In this document: in pieces, positions 23,301 through 35,300 of the stretch
How the letters are laid out: each line of letters starts with the position of its first letter
How positions within the stretch are numbered: position 1 is the stretch's first letter
Assembly (NCBI GenBank): GCA_035772405.1
Contig: JAYKKM010000416.1
Coordinates: forward strand, 2,688,501-2,752,500
Source of the DNA: Chrysogorgia sp. JL179-B06
Lineage: Eukaryota; Cnidaria; Anthozoa; Scleralcyonacea; Chrysogorgiidae
Length of the DNA: 64,000 nucleotides
Direction: 5' to 3'
The notes under the pieces: model-generated
What the model was told of the DNA's origin: nothing
Database searches by the model: none
Seen by the model: only the letters and a program-made list of their open reading frames with translations
Made by a program: the position numbers and the translations under genes

Positions 23301-26300
23301 AGTCATCGCGACGCTTTTCTGCGTGGATTCTTCGGCGCGCAAATATTATAAAATATTATAAAATATTAATTAATGCGACCTAATTTATCAATTCCGTGTT
23401 TACTCTTACATGTATGCTTCTACTTCTGGACCGTAGTAATTGGCGATCGCTGTTGCGAAAGTATCGCCTCCCCATTTTCCGCCCCGCCCACAATTCCGCC
23501 CGCTCCCAATTCCGCCCGCCACCCAAACGTAACGCCTGCCAAGGTCTCTATTTCTCCCCTTTTCCAGGCACATCTAAATCAATGATCTTTCGCACCCAAT
23601 TATCTTGATCCATCTCATTCATGTGACCAAACCAACACAGCCTACTCCTACAGATAACAGTCCTGATGCTAACCAACCCAAACGACCTCTAAGGCCAGGT
23701 TCAGACGCCGTACATCTCATGAGCCCAACCTAATGTAAATGAGCTTGAACAAAAGATTTTGCTAATCTACATTAGGTTCAACTCATGAGAAGTACGGCGT
23801 CTGAACTTGGTCTTATTCTTCTGATGTCTTCCTGTCTCTCAATGTAGGACCGCAGTGATTGGCGTACGCGGTTGCGGCCTCCGAGCCACGTTTATAAGGC
23901 AAACGTAATTAATAAATGTTGCATTACACATCTATCTAATCATCCGTAAATCAGTTATGATAACAAAAGATATATTTCATTTATAAACCCAATCAAAACC
24001 TAGGGATTATAACTGGAATTTTACGGTGGATTAATTTCAAAATACTTGTACATTAATTTTGAACCTCTAACTTGTCGAAAATGTTTGTCAATTTGTATCT
24101 TATATTGTAGGATGACTGCCCTGCTGTAGTGAAAGCTGCAAGTTCTAAAAAAGAATCTGTTAGTTGTCGAATTCCTGAACTTGATCCGTTTCACCCTTCA
24201 ATTATGCAGTTTATGCGTGACACAGCTTACCCTCGTTGTCCTGGCACTACATATGGGGTGTTACAAAATGGAATTTTGAAGTTTACAGGTCTGTCACGTA
24301 TGTTATTATGCCTCAAATAACACGTCACGAAAGACAGGGTGCAATTTACAAGATCAAATGCGCCGACTGTCAGGACACTTATATTGGTGAAATCGGCAGA
24401 AACTAAAATCAGAACTAATCACATTCCTGAACACCACATACAAACGAAGCACGAGATTGACTGCCTTCAGTAGCAACTACAAACAGCGACTTACATCAGA
24501 AAGTTGGTACTGTACATAACTTGGAACATAAACCACTTAACAGATCACAAACACTGATCTCGAAAGAAGACTGGATCGAGCAACTATTGTTCAGAAAATG
24601 AAACCGGAAGTCCGCCATTACTAAAGGACCAACTGAGGACCCTATGAGGTTTTTTGTTGGATTATGTGCTCTTACCATCGACAAAATAAAATAATTTTAC
24701 TATAAAGGGGACCAGAAGACATTTTTCAAATTACTGGGTAAAACGATTCATGGCCTACCTACAGATTTACTGCGACTTTGATCCCTTATTAATGGCCGCC
24801 GTTGGCCTCTAATTATCCAGTGAGAGAAGCCTAATATGAGACGTCAAATTAGGATCAAGATTTTATGCATTTAATGTTAACAAAGAAACTATATTGGCCA
24901 GACACTAAACCTATTTCGCGAGCGTCACAGTTTGATTTGCTTGCAAACTCGAAGCTTCTAACGATCTCTCGTCAATTTACATTATGCAAATATGCAAGCT
25001 TCAAAATCAGCTCATCAGATACAACATAAAGCTCAATCCAGTCCTATTTTTGAGATCAGTGATCACAAACAATAGACCCAGCTACCAACAATAGGCCCAT
25101 GCTTAACGTATGACGCAACATCTACTCGCAGACAAACAATGACGTAATGAACCAGACGTATATCGTATAGACAAACCTGACAAACACTCATTACTTGACT
25201 CTTACAGTCGAGTAGCTTAACGTCAAATTTTGTTCCTATCGTTACTGGCCGGAAAAAAGCACCAAACTTTTCTCAGATCTTCAACTGGTTATTTATAACT
25301 TTGAATTTTTTATTGGAGCCCAATAAAAAATTTAAAGCTTTAAAGCTATTTCAGGGTGGAGTTTTTGTTTTTTGTCTATATGTTTCCTTACAAAGAAAAA
25401 AATGTCAAAATTTAGCATCTCGGCTCCACAAAACGAATCACACCAACATAAAGAACTTCAGAAAGGGAGCAAAAGGAGACATTTCCGCCTTCTGTACGGC
25501 AAATCCATCAAGAGAAATTGTGACTGCGCATGCGCATTGTGGATTTTATCAAACTTCCTTAGACTATAACTTCATTACAGATGAATTCCAATTCCGTGCG
25601 GTCTCCTCTGCAACGATATATAAGATCATTTATTCATTTTCGTCGAACAAGGCACCCGATCCTGATAAAGTTACGATGAAAGTAATAAAGGACGCCCTAC
25701 CGTGTATTATTTCCACTCTCACTGATCTTGTTAATTCCTCGCTTTTAACATCCGTGTTTCCAACAACTTGGAAAGAAGCTGTGGTCATCCCACTTTTGAA
25801 AGAGGGGGATCACGAGGTGGCTAATAACAATCGTCCCGTATGATCGTATCACTGCTGCAAGTACTTTCCAAGATATGCGAACGTGTAGCTTTGAATCAAT
25901 AGCTTCGAATAGTATATGATACAGAAGAAATGTTCGTCTCGACATCAGAGCGGCAATAAGAGTTTGCATTCCACTGAAACGTTAAATGTTTTCATAACTG
26001 ATGTAGCGCCAAATGCTATGGATAACAAAGAAGTGACTGCCTTGGTGTTGCTGGATCTCTCCAAGGCATTCGATAGCATAAACCATTCACTTTTATTGGC
26101 GAAACTTAGTGCGCTTGGTCTTTCTAGAATTTCAAGAGCTACTTGGTCTTTCTACTTTCTTGGTCTACTTTCTTGGTCTACTACTTTCTTGGTCTTTCAA
26201 GAGCTACTTATTTGAACGATGCCATGCCATTTGAACCATGCCATTTGATAATGGCACATGGCGTCCCCCAAGGTTCCATTCTTGGACCAGCATTGTTCAA

Positions 26301-29300
26301 TATATACTCGGTTAAGGATGTGGAAAACGCTGCTGCTTTCTTGACTACAGATTTGCAGAGGATAGCTGCATGGTGTTGTTCCCATAGTCTTCTAATCAAT
26401 CCAGACAAGACGAAACTTCTCTTGCTGGGGACACGCCAAATGCTAAACAAAGTACCGAACAATTTCCATGTCACTCTTCTAGGTAAAGAGATCTTGCCAG
26501 TTCCTTCGGCTAGAGATCTTGGAGTAATTTTGGACGCTTCTTTGACCTACGACGAGCATGTGACCTCTGATGTTTTCAAGTGCACTGCCAGCCTCTGTCA
26601 CATTAATCGAGTGAAACATATTTTAGATAAGCAGACTTTGAAAACAGTTGTTGCCTTAGTTTTTAGTAGATTGTACTACTGTTCTTCTGTATGGTCTAGT
26701 ACGTCAAAGAAGAATCTTGCAAAATTGCAGAACGTACAGAATTTTGCTGCACGGATAATTACGGATACTAGAAAATATGAGAACATAACGCCAGCTTTGA
26801 GACAGTTGAACTGGCTGCCTGTGTGCCATATGTTAACGTTAAGAGATCCTGTGATGACCTTTAAATGCCTAAAAGGCGTAGCTACACCTTATTTATGTGA
26901 TAAGTTCATAATTAGATCGCAAGTCCATAATCGTAATACTAGAAATAAGAAGATGTTGCAGAATGCAGATCCCTCGGTGTAGTTCAGCTGCAGGTCAGCG
27001 CACCTTTTTATACAGAGCGATAGATTTGTGGAATAAGCTACCGGAGAGCATTAATAGCAATTGGGTTATCCAGCATCGCGTCATAAAAAACCTTGCATCG
27101 CGCCCCTATTAATGCGATCACAACTTGTAATACATCAATTTAATGCAAATTGATCATAGAAAACAGTGTTAAAACCTAATTTTATTGGGGGTGAATTGTT
27201 CAATTGTTTTATTTACTGAAAGAAAAAATAAGTGTGTTGGATTCGTCTGGTTAAAGTCCTTTGGAATTTAATTTATGGTTTTCCAGTTTATACCGTTGTA
27301 ACCTCCGATAAATGACCAGCAAAAACGTGTCGGCGATTTTTGAAATTCTGTTTCGTTCAATTTTTAATAATGATTTTCATGGGAGTCACAACATATTTCA
27401 TATCTTTTAAATTCAAAACGCGATAAAAACGAAAAAACGCAACGTATCAAAAATCGACGACACGTTTTCGTTGAAGGGTATGTTTTCAACAACCGACAAA
27501 AATTTCAGTGAAAACTATTAAAACGCGGCGAAGTTTTACCGGGAGAAAGACGCAAACTTTGGTGCAGAATTGAATTGAGAAAAAGCACCTGAAAGGCTTT
27601 GATCAAGTGTCCCGCCTTATCATCCAATTAGACCTCGTCCAATCATATTTTAAAACTCAATTTTTCCAACTCAATTTTTTTTCACTTGCAGAAAACGATT
27701 TCTCAGATTCAAAAATTGAAAAAAAAAAATGTTCTTCATATTTGTAAATTTTTCCACTATTGCTACCTTAAGTTGTCTTTTAAACGTTTTCTTCATTTAT
27801 CTTATACTAGCTCTTAATTATTCTATTTTTAATGTAATTTAAGGTGGCTCCCTGCCCTTTAAATCATAGGGGTCTGGTATCTAATCTCGCGACGTTCGTG
27901 ATTCGTGTATAAAATTACGAACGCGAGAAATTTGCGTGTAACGTCCACGCGAAAAGTAAACAGACTATAAAGTATTCAAAAATGGCTACATTTCCAAGTT
28001 TATTTCGCTTTATAAAAACAAATTTTCGCGGTTTCATTTATTTTAAAAAAATTACTAAAATAAACAATGGGTTAAAATTCAATTATGACACGAGTTCGTT
28101 TCTGAGACAACTCTCAAACTGCGAATCCTATCGACGGCGAAAACTCGGCATCAAAAACACCACATTTTCTGGGATTTGTGGCTTGTTTATTCGGAGTTTT
28201 TTTGGGAAATAAGCTTAACGCGGCTGGAGACGGTGAAGTGGTACACATGCATCCAGGTACACTCGATACAAAAAACTAAAGCTGACATATGAACTATCTC
28301 GACAAGCGCCATAATTTACTTCAAACATTTGTTGGTAATCTTTATCATCCAAAGGATAGTAATAGTCCTCTAACTCAGGGTATGGATCAAAAACTTGCTG
28401 CTAGTGGTCTTTCGTATGACGATCTGTTGACTTTGTACAAGAAATTTGGAGAACCAGGTGTTATCGCTGTCTTGCCATTGTGCCAACAACAAGCCAATAT
28501 GAAAGCCGACCACGAGTCACGAAGAGCAAAAAGAATAAAAGATACTAGGAAATATCGTTCAATATCTTAAATCAAACTACATAATTCATGAAGAAAAGAT
28601 AGATAAGCCTCTTCTTTTGTCTTTACCACGTAAAGTAATTTCTAGATGGCTAACGACTAACGTCCAAACAAAAATATATGCATTGCTGATTTCCAAACAA
28701 CTTCAATTGCGTGGAATACGCGTGTTTTCCAAAATGCGCCTGCAATTTTATGTACGCGCATGACAAACCATTGATCTTGTGGGGTCTCCAAAGTATTTTG
28801 GCCGCGTAGCTTTCCCATATGTTAATTGCAACGGCATTCGCCAAAACGCCTGGTAACATATCCTAAAATTTGGCACAGCAATAGATTAATGCACGGAGGT
28901 TTTGTTGAAGAAATTTAAGAAAATTCTGTAGAACCAAAATAAAGAAAACAGCGATTTTTTATACAGCGAGAACCTCTCTACAGATTTGTTTTATTTTTCA
29001 CATGGGGTTTCAAAACCATAAATAATCTAACATTAGCGCAAAAAATGTGGGGGTCACCAGGCTTATTACCGAAATATAAGTAAAAATGGTATATAAATGT
29101 GATATTTTTGAAAATTATAAAGCCCAACGGTTGCCATGGTAACACATTATGCTTTTGTTACTCTTTTGTGCCATGTTTGGTTATACTCATATTAGTATAA
29201 AATAATGTCAATGGGTGCTTCCATCAAACCTGCTTGCATATATAAGGCATATTTGTAGGCGCAGCTTAAAAGCCTCGAACTGTAGGGAGCCACCTTAATT

Positions 29301-32300
29301 CTGAAAAGCTCATTGGGAGAATTTAATAAAGTATTATTATTACTATGCAACTTACTGTATCGTGCTCATTTTGCTCCTTTTTTCGTGTAGTTTTTATTGG
29401 TATGATCCAAATTCCTGGAAGAGAGATTCTCAAATTTGACATTTTTATCTTTATAAGGAAACATATAGACAAAAATCCCCTGGAATAATTTCAAAGCAAT
29501 TAAATTTTGGGCTCCTATCAAAAATTCAAAGTTGATAACCTGTTGAAGGTCTGAGAAAAGTTTGGTGCTTTTATCCGACCACTAAGTTAAGGAAACGTCA
29601 GTCACCAACAATAGTTTTGCTTAAGACTACGACAACCTAGGTTCAAACCATTTACCTTAATTATCACTTTGACTTCGGTGACTAATATAAACATGAAAAC
29701 CATTTTATATTTCTTTCATAAAATAATATAGCATCCCTTAAAAAAGGCGGGAACATTTTGTGTTAGAAACACTGCTTACGCAGTACTACGATTGTCGATA
29801 TATAGATAATCGTCAAGCTCAAATACTCGGATATTTCTGGTATTTAATACAGGTATCTAATACAGGTATTTATCTGTACAGGTATTTAACCTTCTGCCTG
29901 GGCTTCAGAAATATTTTCTGACCATTGTCTATGAACTCCAATCTACCACAATCATTACATCATGCAACACTCTAGTTTTATATTAACGTTTGTAATACAG
30001 TAAAAACCCGCGTATAAGAACCTATGGTGTTTACTGCAAAATTAGGCTATTTAGGTTCTTAAACAGGTTCTTATTTTCTTAAGAAAAAGGCGACTTGGTT
30101 TTGGTAAGTGTGGTCTATTATTTATATAAATCATGCATAAAGTAACTGCAATCTAAGCAAATACAAACCCTATATGCACTTTAAAGCTACACTGTATGTA
30201 ATTTACAGCTTATTGTGTGTAAATTCAATGGAACAAAACAACATATACAACTGTAGACATATATACACTGTTTGTCTGGTTCTGGCTCATTTTTATTACT
30301 TTGTAGAGTTTATTTTCTTTGATTTATAAATTTTTAGTTTTGACTATTTGATAAAATAAGAACCTGCTTTTAAATTTTAACCTAAAACAGGTTCTTATGT
30401 AAAGGGGGTCTAAATGGAAAATCTTAGCCTAACAGGTTCTTAAAATCTAGGTTCTTATAATCTAGGTTCTTATACGCGGGTTTTTACTGTAGTTGATTAG
30501 CCAATCTTGCGCAATGAAATTAGCTTGTGTTAGTTTTATATCGCTCTTATGTACTGCTACTACTGATGAAATGAAAATATTTTGCCTTTTAGATCTTAGT
30601 GTTGTATCAGCAACTTACCAACCTATTTTGAGAGATGGTGACTTCAAATTTCGTTTGGGGCCGAGTGTTGCTGTCGGTCAGAACAGAATTACAGATGAAT
30701 TCTTAGAGGTTAATTATCGTCTGAAGAACAATCTTATTGTTAAGGATTTCTTATTCCAAGTGTTACCCCATAAGCATTTACTTGAGAGAGAGGGTACCAA
30801 AAAACCTGGCATCCCGCTCAATATTTTAACAATTGGTATCGACTCCCTGTCGTACGGGAACACAAGAAGAAAGCTTGAAAAGCTTTATGCGTTTCTGAAC
30901 GACGACCTAAAGGCGTTGTTTTACATGGGACATGCTGTTGTGGGCGATGGGACGACACCACAGTTGACCGCAATGCTCAGTGGGAAACACGTAAACGAGC
31001 AGTACGAGGCAAGGACTGGTGTACATGGTGCAAGGCCACTAGATGGGTGGACGTGGATCTTTAAGGACCTAAAAGGTACTCCATGATTATTTTAATGTTT
31101 ATGCCCAGGAGTGATCAACATCTAAGTTCTCCTAATAGTATCAAAGGTTAACCAAGCATAGAGGTAATGAGAATAAAGGAAATGATCACCTTCTCACAAC
31201 TAGTACTATAAAAATGTTTGGAGACGTATGGAGAATTTGTATGTAGATACTAGGGTTTACAAAGTTAAACTACTTCAGTTCACTCTTAGCTACAGTGTGT
31301 TAATTTCCAAAATAATTAATTTCCAAAATAATTAATTTCCAAAATAGTGTGCAGGAGGTCTAAAACAAGGATCAAGCGAGAACCCATATCACCGCAAATT
31401 AAATTGTGACGACTTAGTACTTACGTTGACTTCAGTGCGATGCCATCACTCAAACGGCGGGACAAGTCGTCGCAAGTTCTGCCCATTTCGCGAGTTCCCA
31501 CGCTCTTGCGGCAAAGCTATCCATATATGGACTTATAGTACGTATTCCATATAAGGTCATATCGGACGGGACTGGGAAGAGCAAATACGTTCCCCTAACG
31601 AGCATATACGTTGCCCTGACGAGCAAATACATTGCCCTCGTACCAGCCCACTGGATGTGGGATTCAGCGCATTTGTGTAACAGTCAATTTCTAATCCCAC
31701 ATGCTTAGTCTCTCTCACTAGTCTACTAATCTAGCTTCCCAATTAGGGGAGTGGGTGTCGTGGGGGCTAGGGATGGCTAGAAAACACAGCCGGGGGTTAG
31801 GGTTAGAAAACTCGTTAGGCGGGGGTTAGGGTTAGGATCTTTGTTGTTTTGGGGTTGGTTACCAAGAACAGGAGGTGGTACGAGGGCAATGTATATGCTC
31901 GTCAGGGCAACGTATATGCTCGTATTCCCAGTCCCGTCCGATATGACCTTATATGGAATACGTACTATAAGACCCTATCAAGGTATGGCAAAAGAAACAA
32001 ATAAAAATGGCGGAAAATTAGCCCATTTTGCCATTAATTTTAATCGTCATTTTAAATGTCATCGCTGAGCACGAAAGAGTTGTATCAACTTATGTTTTGT
32101 GTTGAAACGACTCGCAAGTTCTCGCAAGTTGAAAGGAAACTTGGGTTGAAATTTGAACAAACTCAAATTAGTCGCAAGTCATCGGAATTAAGTTGGTGGT
32201 CAACAAATCGCAAGCTAAAACTTGCGGTTATTTTATATTCTCCTTTGATACTTACTTAAAGTACATAAAAACCTCCACAGTTTTTAGCTTTCTGTCTATT

Positions 32301-35300
32301 AGGACGCCAAAATAGCTGATAAGTTCTTTTACAGTTTTTGATTTGGTCCATTCGTTTCGGAGATATATATCTTTAAACATTGTTATTTGCAAGAAAAAAG
32401 CCGAGTGAGGCCTGGGACGTGCCACCTCTGATCTGCATAATATGTACTTCTAGTACGTATTCCATATAAGGAAGTGACCGACGAGCAAATAGAAGGCATT
32501 GACGAGCAAATAGAAGGCATTAATGAACAAATACATGGTACTCGTACCAGCCCACTGGATGTGGGATTGTTAACACGTTACGATATGTTCGATTATCCAC
32601 TCTTTTTAAGAAAACTACGTTCGCTAGCAGGATAAGCTACACGCATATTGTAAACAGATAATTTATCTTTGTTTTAATATATATTGTAGCTTTGGGAGTT
32701 GATTATTTCTCAAGAAAACGTTCGTCGAAGACAGCCGTGTTTTTGTTTACAAGATGGTTCCGTATTAGGAAAATTATATTTTGGCATGTTCGATTATCCG
32801 CGCTTTTAAAGAGAATTAAGTTAGCTACCGGGATAAAGCTGTACATATGTTGTAAATAGATAATTTAACTTTCCTTTGATATATTCTATAGCTTTGGGGG
32901 TGGTTTATTTCTCAAGAAAACGTTTGCCAAAGGGTTAGGACCTTTGTTGTTTTGGGGTCGGTTACAATCCAATTAACAAGGAGGCTGGTACGAGGTTTGA
33001 ACGTGTCAGCTATTTGCTCGTTAATTCACTCTATTTGCTCGTCAATGCCTTCTATTTGCGCTTCCTTATAAGGAATACGTACTAGATACCCCTATCCTGA
33101 TCTGACGATAGGTACTTATCTTACGTATTCCATATAAGGTCATAACGGACGGGACTGGGAAGAGCAAATACGTTGCCCTAACGAGCACATACATTGCCCT
33201 CGTACCAGCCTCCTAGTTAATTGGACTGTAACCGACCACAAAACAACAAAGGTCCTAACCCCCCGCCTAACGAGTTTACTAACCCAAACCCCACGGCTGT
33301 GTTTTATAAAGTCTTTTATAAATAGCTAACGTAGTTTTCTTTAAAAAAGCGGATAATCGAACATGCCCAAAAATATAATTTTCGTATTACGGATACCATC
33401 TTGTAAACGAAAACACGAACTTTCGGCTGTCTTCGACGAACGTTTTCTTGAGAAATAATCAACTCCCAAAGCTATATATATTAAAACAAAGATAAATGAT
33501 CTGTTTACAATATGCGTACCGCTTATCCGGCGAGCGAACGTAGTTTTCTTAAAAAGAGAGGATAATCGATCATATCGTAACGTGTTAACAATATCCTACA
33601 TCCAGTGGGCTGGTACGAGGGCAATGTATTTGCTCGTCAGGGCAACGTATGTGCTCTTCCCAGTCCCATCCGATATGACCTTATCCATTTGGACTTATAG
33701 TACGTATTCCATATCTGACGTAGCTTAAAGTGCCCCTAACCTCAAAAATTTTTATTGTCTTATTTGGAAGAACTTTTAAAATGATAAAGTAACTTCTTTT
33801 GAAGATTTTCGTTTCTTCGCTTTCTTTTTGAGATATATCGGTTTGTTTGATATGCAAATGTCCGGAATTTACGTCACACATGCAAAATGACTTATTGGAG
33901 AAATGTGTATATCTCTTTTATTCTGGAACGAAATCCTTTAAAATCGAGAAGTTTGGTGTTGTGGGAGAAACATGCAAACGTGTTATTCACACTTTAGTGT
34001 TTTCATTTCATGACAGGCAAAGATATATAACATTCTCTGATAAGTCATTATGCATGTGTGACGAAATTCCAGATATTTGTATATCAAACAAACTGATATA
34101 TCTCAAAAAGAAAGCAAAGAAGTGAAAATCTGCAAAAGAAGTTACTTTATCATTTTAAAAGTTCTTCCAAATAAGACAATAAAAAATGTTGAGGTTAGGG
34201 GCACTTTAAGGAATGTGATGAAGTGAAATTCCGTTTTCTACTGTAGGTCTGACTCATTTGAAAACCCAAACACATCTATCTGGTATGTTGCTCGCTCACA
34301 ACCGAATACACGAGCAAATTACTCTTATGAGCGACTTCCGTCCCTCAATCTACGTCACGCTAAGATAGTTACCAGACCATTTGCCATTTTCGGAAATTTC
34401 TCACGGGGAATTCAAAATAGCGCTTTTTTGCAATGTTTGAAGAGAAATATCTCCGAAACGAATCGACCAAATCAAAAACTGTAAAAGACCTTATCAGTTA
34501 TTTTGGCGTCCTCACCGAAGGTCCTTCGTCAGAGAGTGAAATGTAAAAACACTTTTATATCACTCATTTAATTTTGATATACTCCTTCAAGTGAAGGTGC
34601 ATTTATACATTAATTGGGCCGATTTATGGTTTAGATGCATGTTAAAGACGAGAAACTGTCAGCGGAATGATTTGCGGGCTCATAATCCATGCTCTTCCTA
34701 TTTCTCCTCTAAACCATAAATCGGCCCGATTAATCACAATATGTAAACGTACATTATCTATATAGTTTGAAAAATATATATATGTTATTTACCGGCCGGA
34801 AGGTCCGGATAAAGAAACATTTGCCCGAGGTCTCAAAAACGGCCCGAGGGCAAATATTTCTCTATCCGGACCGACCAAAAACGGTAAATAACATATTAAT
34901 TTTTTTATTATACTAAGTAAAAGACTTGAGTTACTGTAGTTCGGTAAAACTGCATGATTTGGATAAGGAAAGAAAAACAACCCAAAATACTTTAGTTTTT
35001 GTATTACATTGTTAATTCCAGCTTAGTTGAATCAAATTCTGTATTAGTTTTCCATTTTCCAATTAATAATGAAGCAAAAATCACGATAAAAATTTTAGCA
35101 TTTAGGAATATGTGACCGTGGTAAAAATATCGTAAAATTCCGCCCGCTGCTGCAGCCAATCAGGTTGCAGGAAAGGCTAGGATTCCGCCCGCTCACGATA
35201 CCGAAAAATAAATAAAACTATTCTTCCTAATGCGGATATCTTGAAAGAATTTTAATTTATAACATTCTTGTATACCATCCGATTCTATTTCAGAATCATC

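Larger units (their letters stand above)
27843..29294. mobile_element. TTAA element with GGTGGCTCCCT ends, 1.45 kb
   Basis: Inverted ends GGTGGCTCCCTGC and (reversed) GGTGGCTCCCTACA, with TTAA at 27839-27842 and 29295-29298. The short relative at 56932-57268 has the same ends and target. Outside it the LINE 3' region is continuous. Unlike the short copy, the interior contains two protein-like frames. Confidence 0.85.
25440..29340 (+). mobile_element. LINE (jockey/CR1-L2 type), interrupted and decayed
   Basis: Pieces of one reverse transcriptase occur in order: FSSNKAPDPDKVTMKVIKDAL and PTTWKEAVVIPLLKEGD (25620-25830), VLLDLSKAFDSINHSLLLAKL (26050-26110), VPQGSILGPALFNIY (26260-26310), then NPDKTKLLLLGTRQ, RDLGVILDASLTYDEHV and LNWLPVCHMLTLRDPVM to 26982. 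The catalytic xxDD segment is missing between GPALFNIY and the next block, and frameshifts occur near 25840 and 26200. A tail AATAAAGTATTATTATTAC ends near 29340, after a TTAA element inserted in the 3' region. Confidence 0.8.
25240..29590. repeat. Inverted repeat enclosing a LINE
   Basis: The left arm (25240-25430) and right arm (29405-29590) are inverted copies sharing AAAGCACCAAACTTTTCTCAGA, GGAGCCCA and GTCTATATGTTTCCTTA. The LINE and its nested element occupy the space between, so this appears to be a foldback element split by the LINE, or arms acquired on both sides. Confidence 0.7.

Noticed and set aside
31790..31840. TTAGGG-like stretches as interstitial telomere repeats
   Set aside because: Only a few degenerate copies occur, inside a foldback element, and similar short runs appear near 5980 and 47790. 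Not telomeric arrays.
31536..33716. CRISPR array suggested by repeated 20-bp units
   Set aside because: The units are in the inverted arms of foldback elements in animal DNA and there are no spacers or cas genes.
33847..34125. Open frame of 92 residues
   Set aside because: It lies wholly within a TTAA MITE and is not kept open in the related copy.
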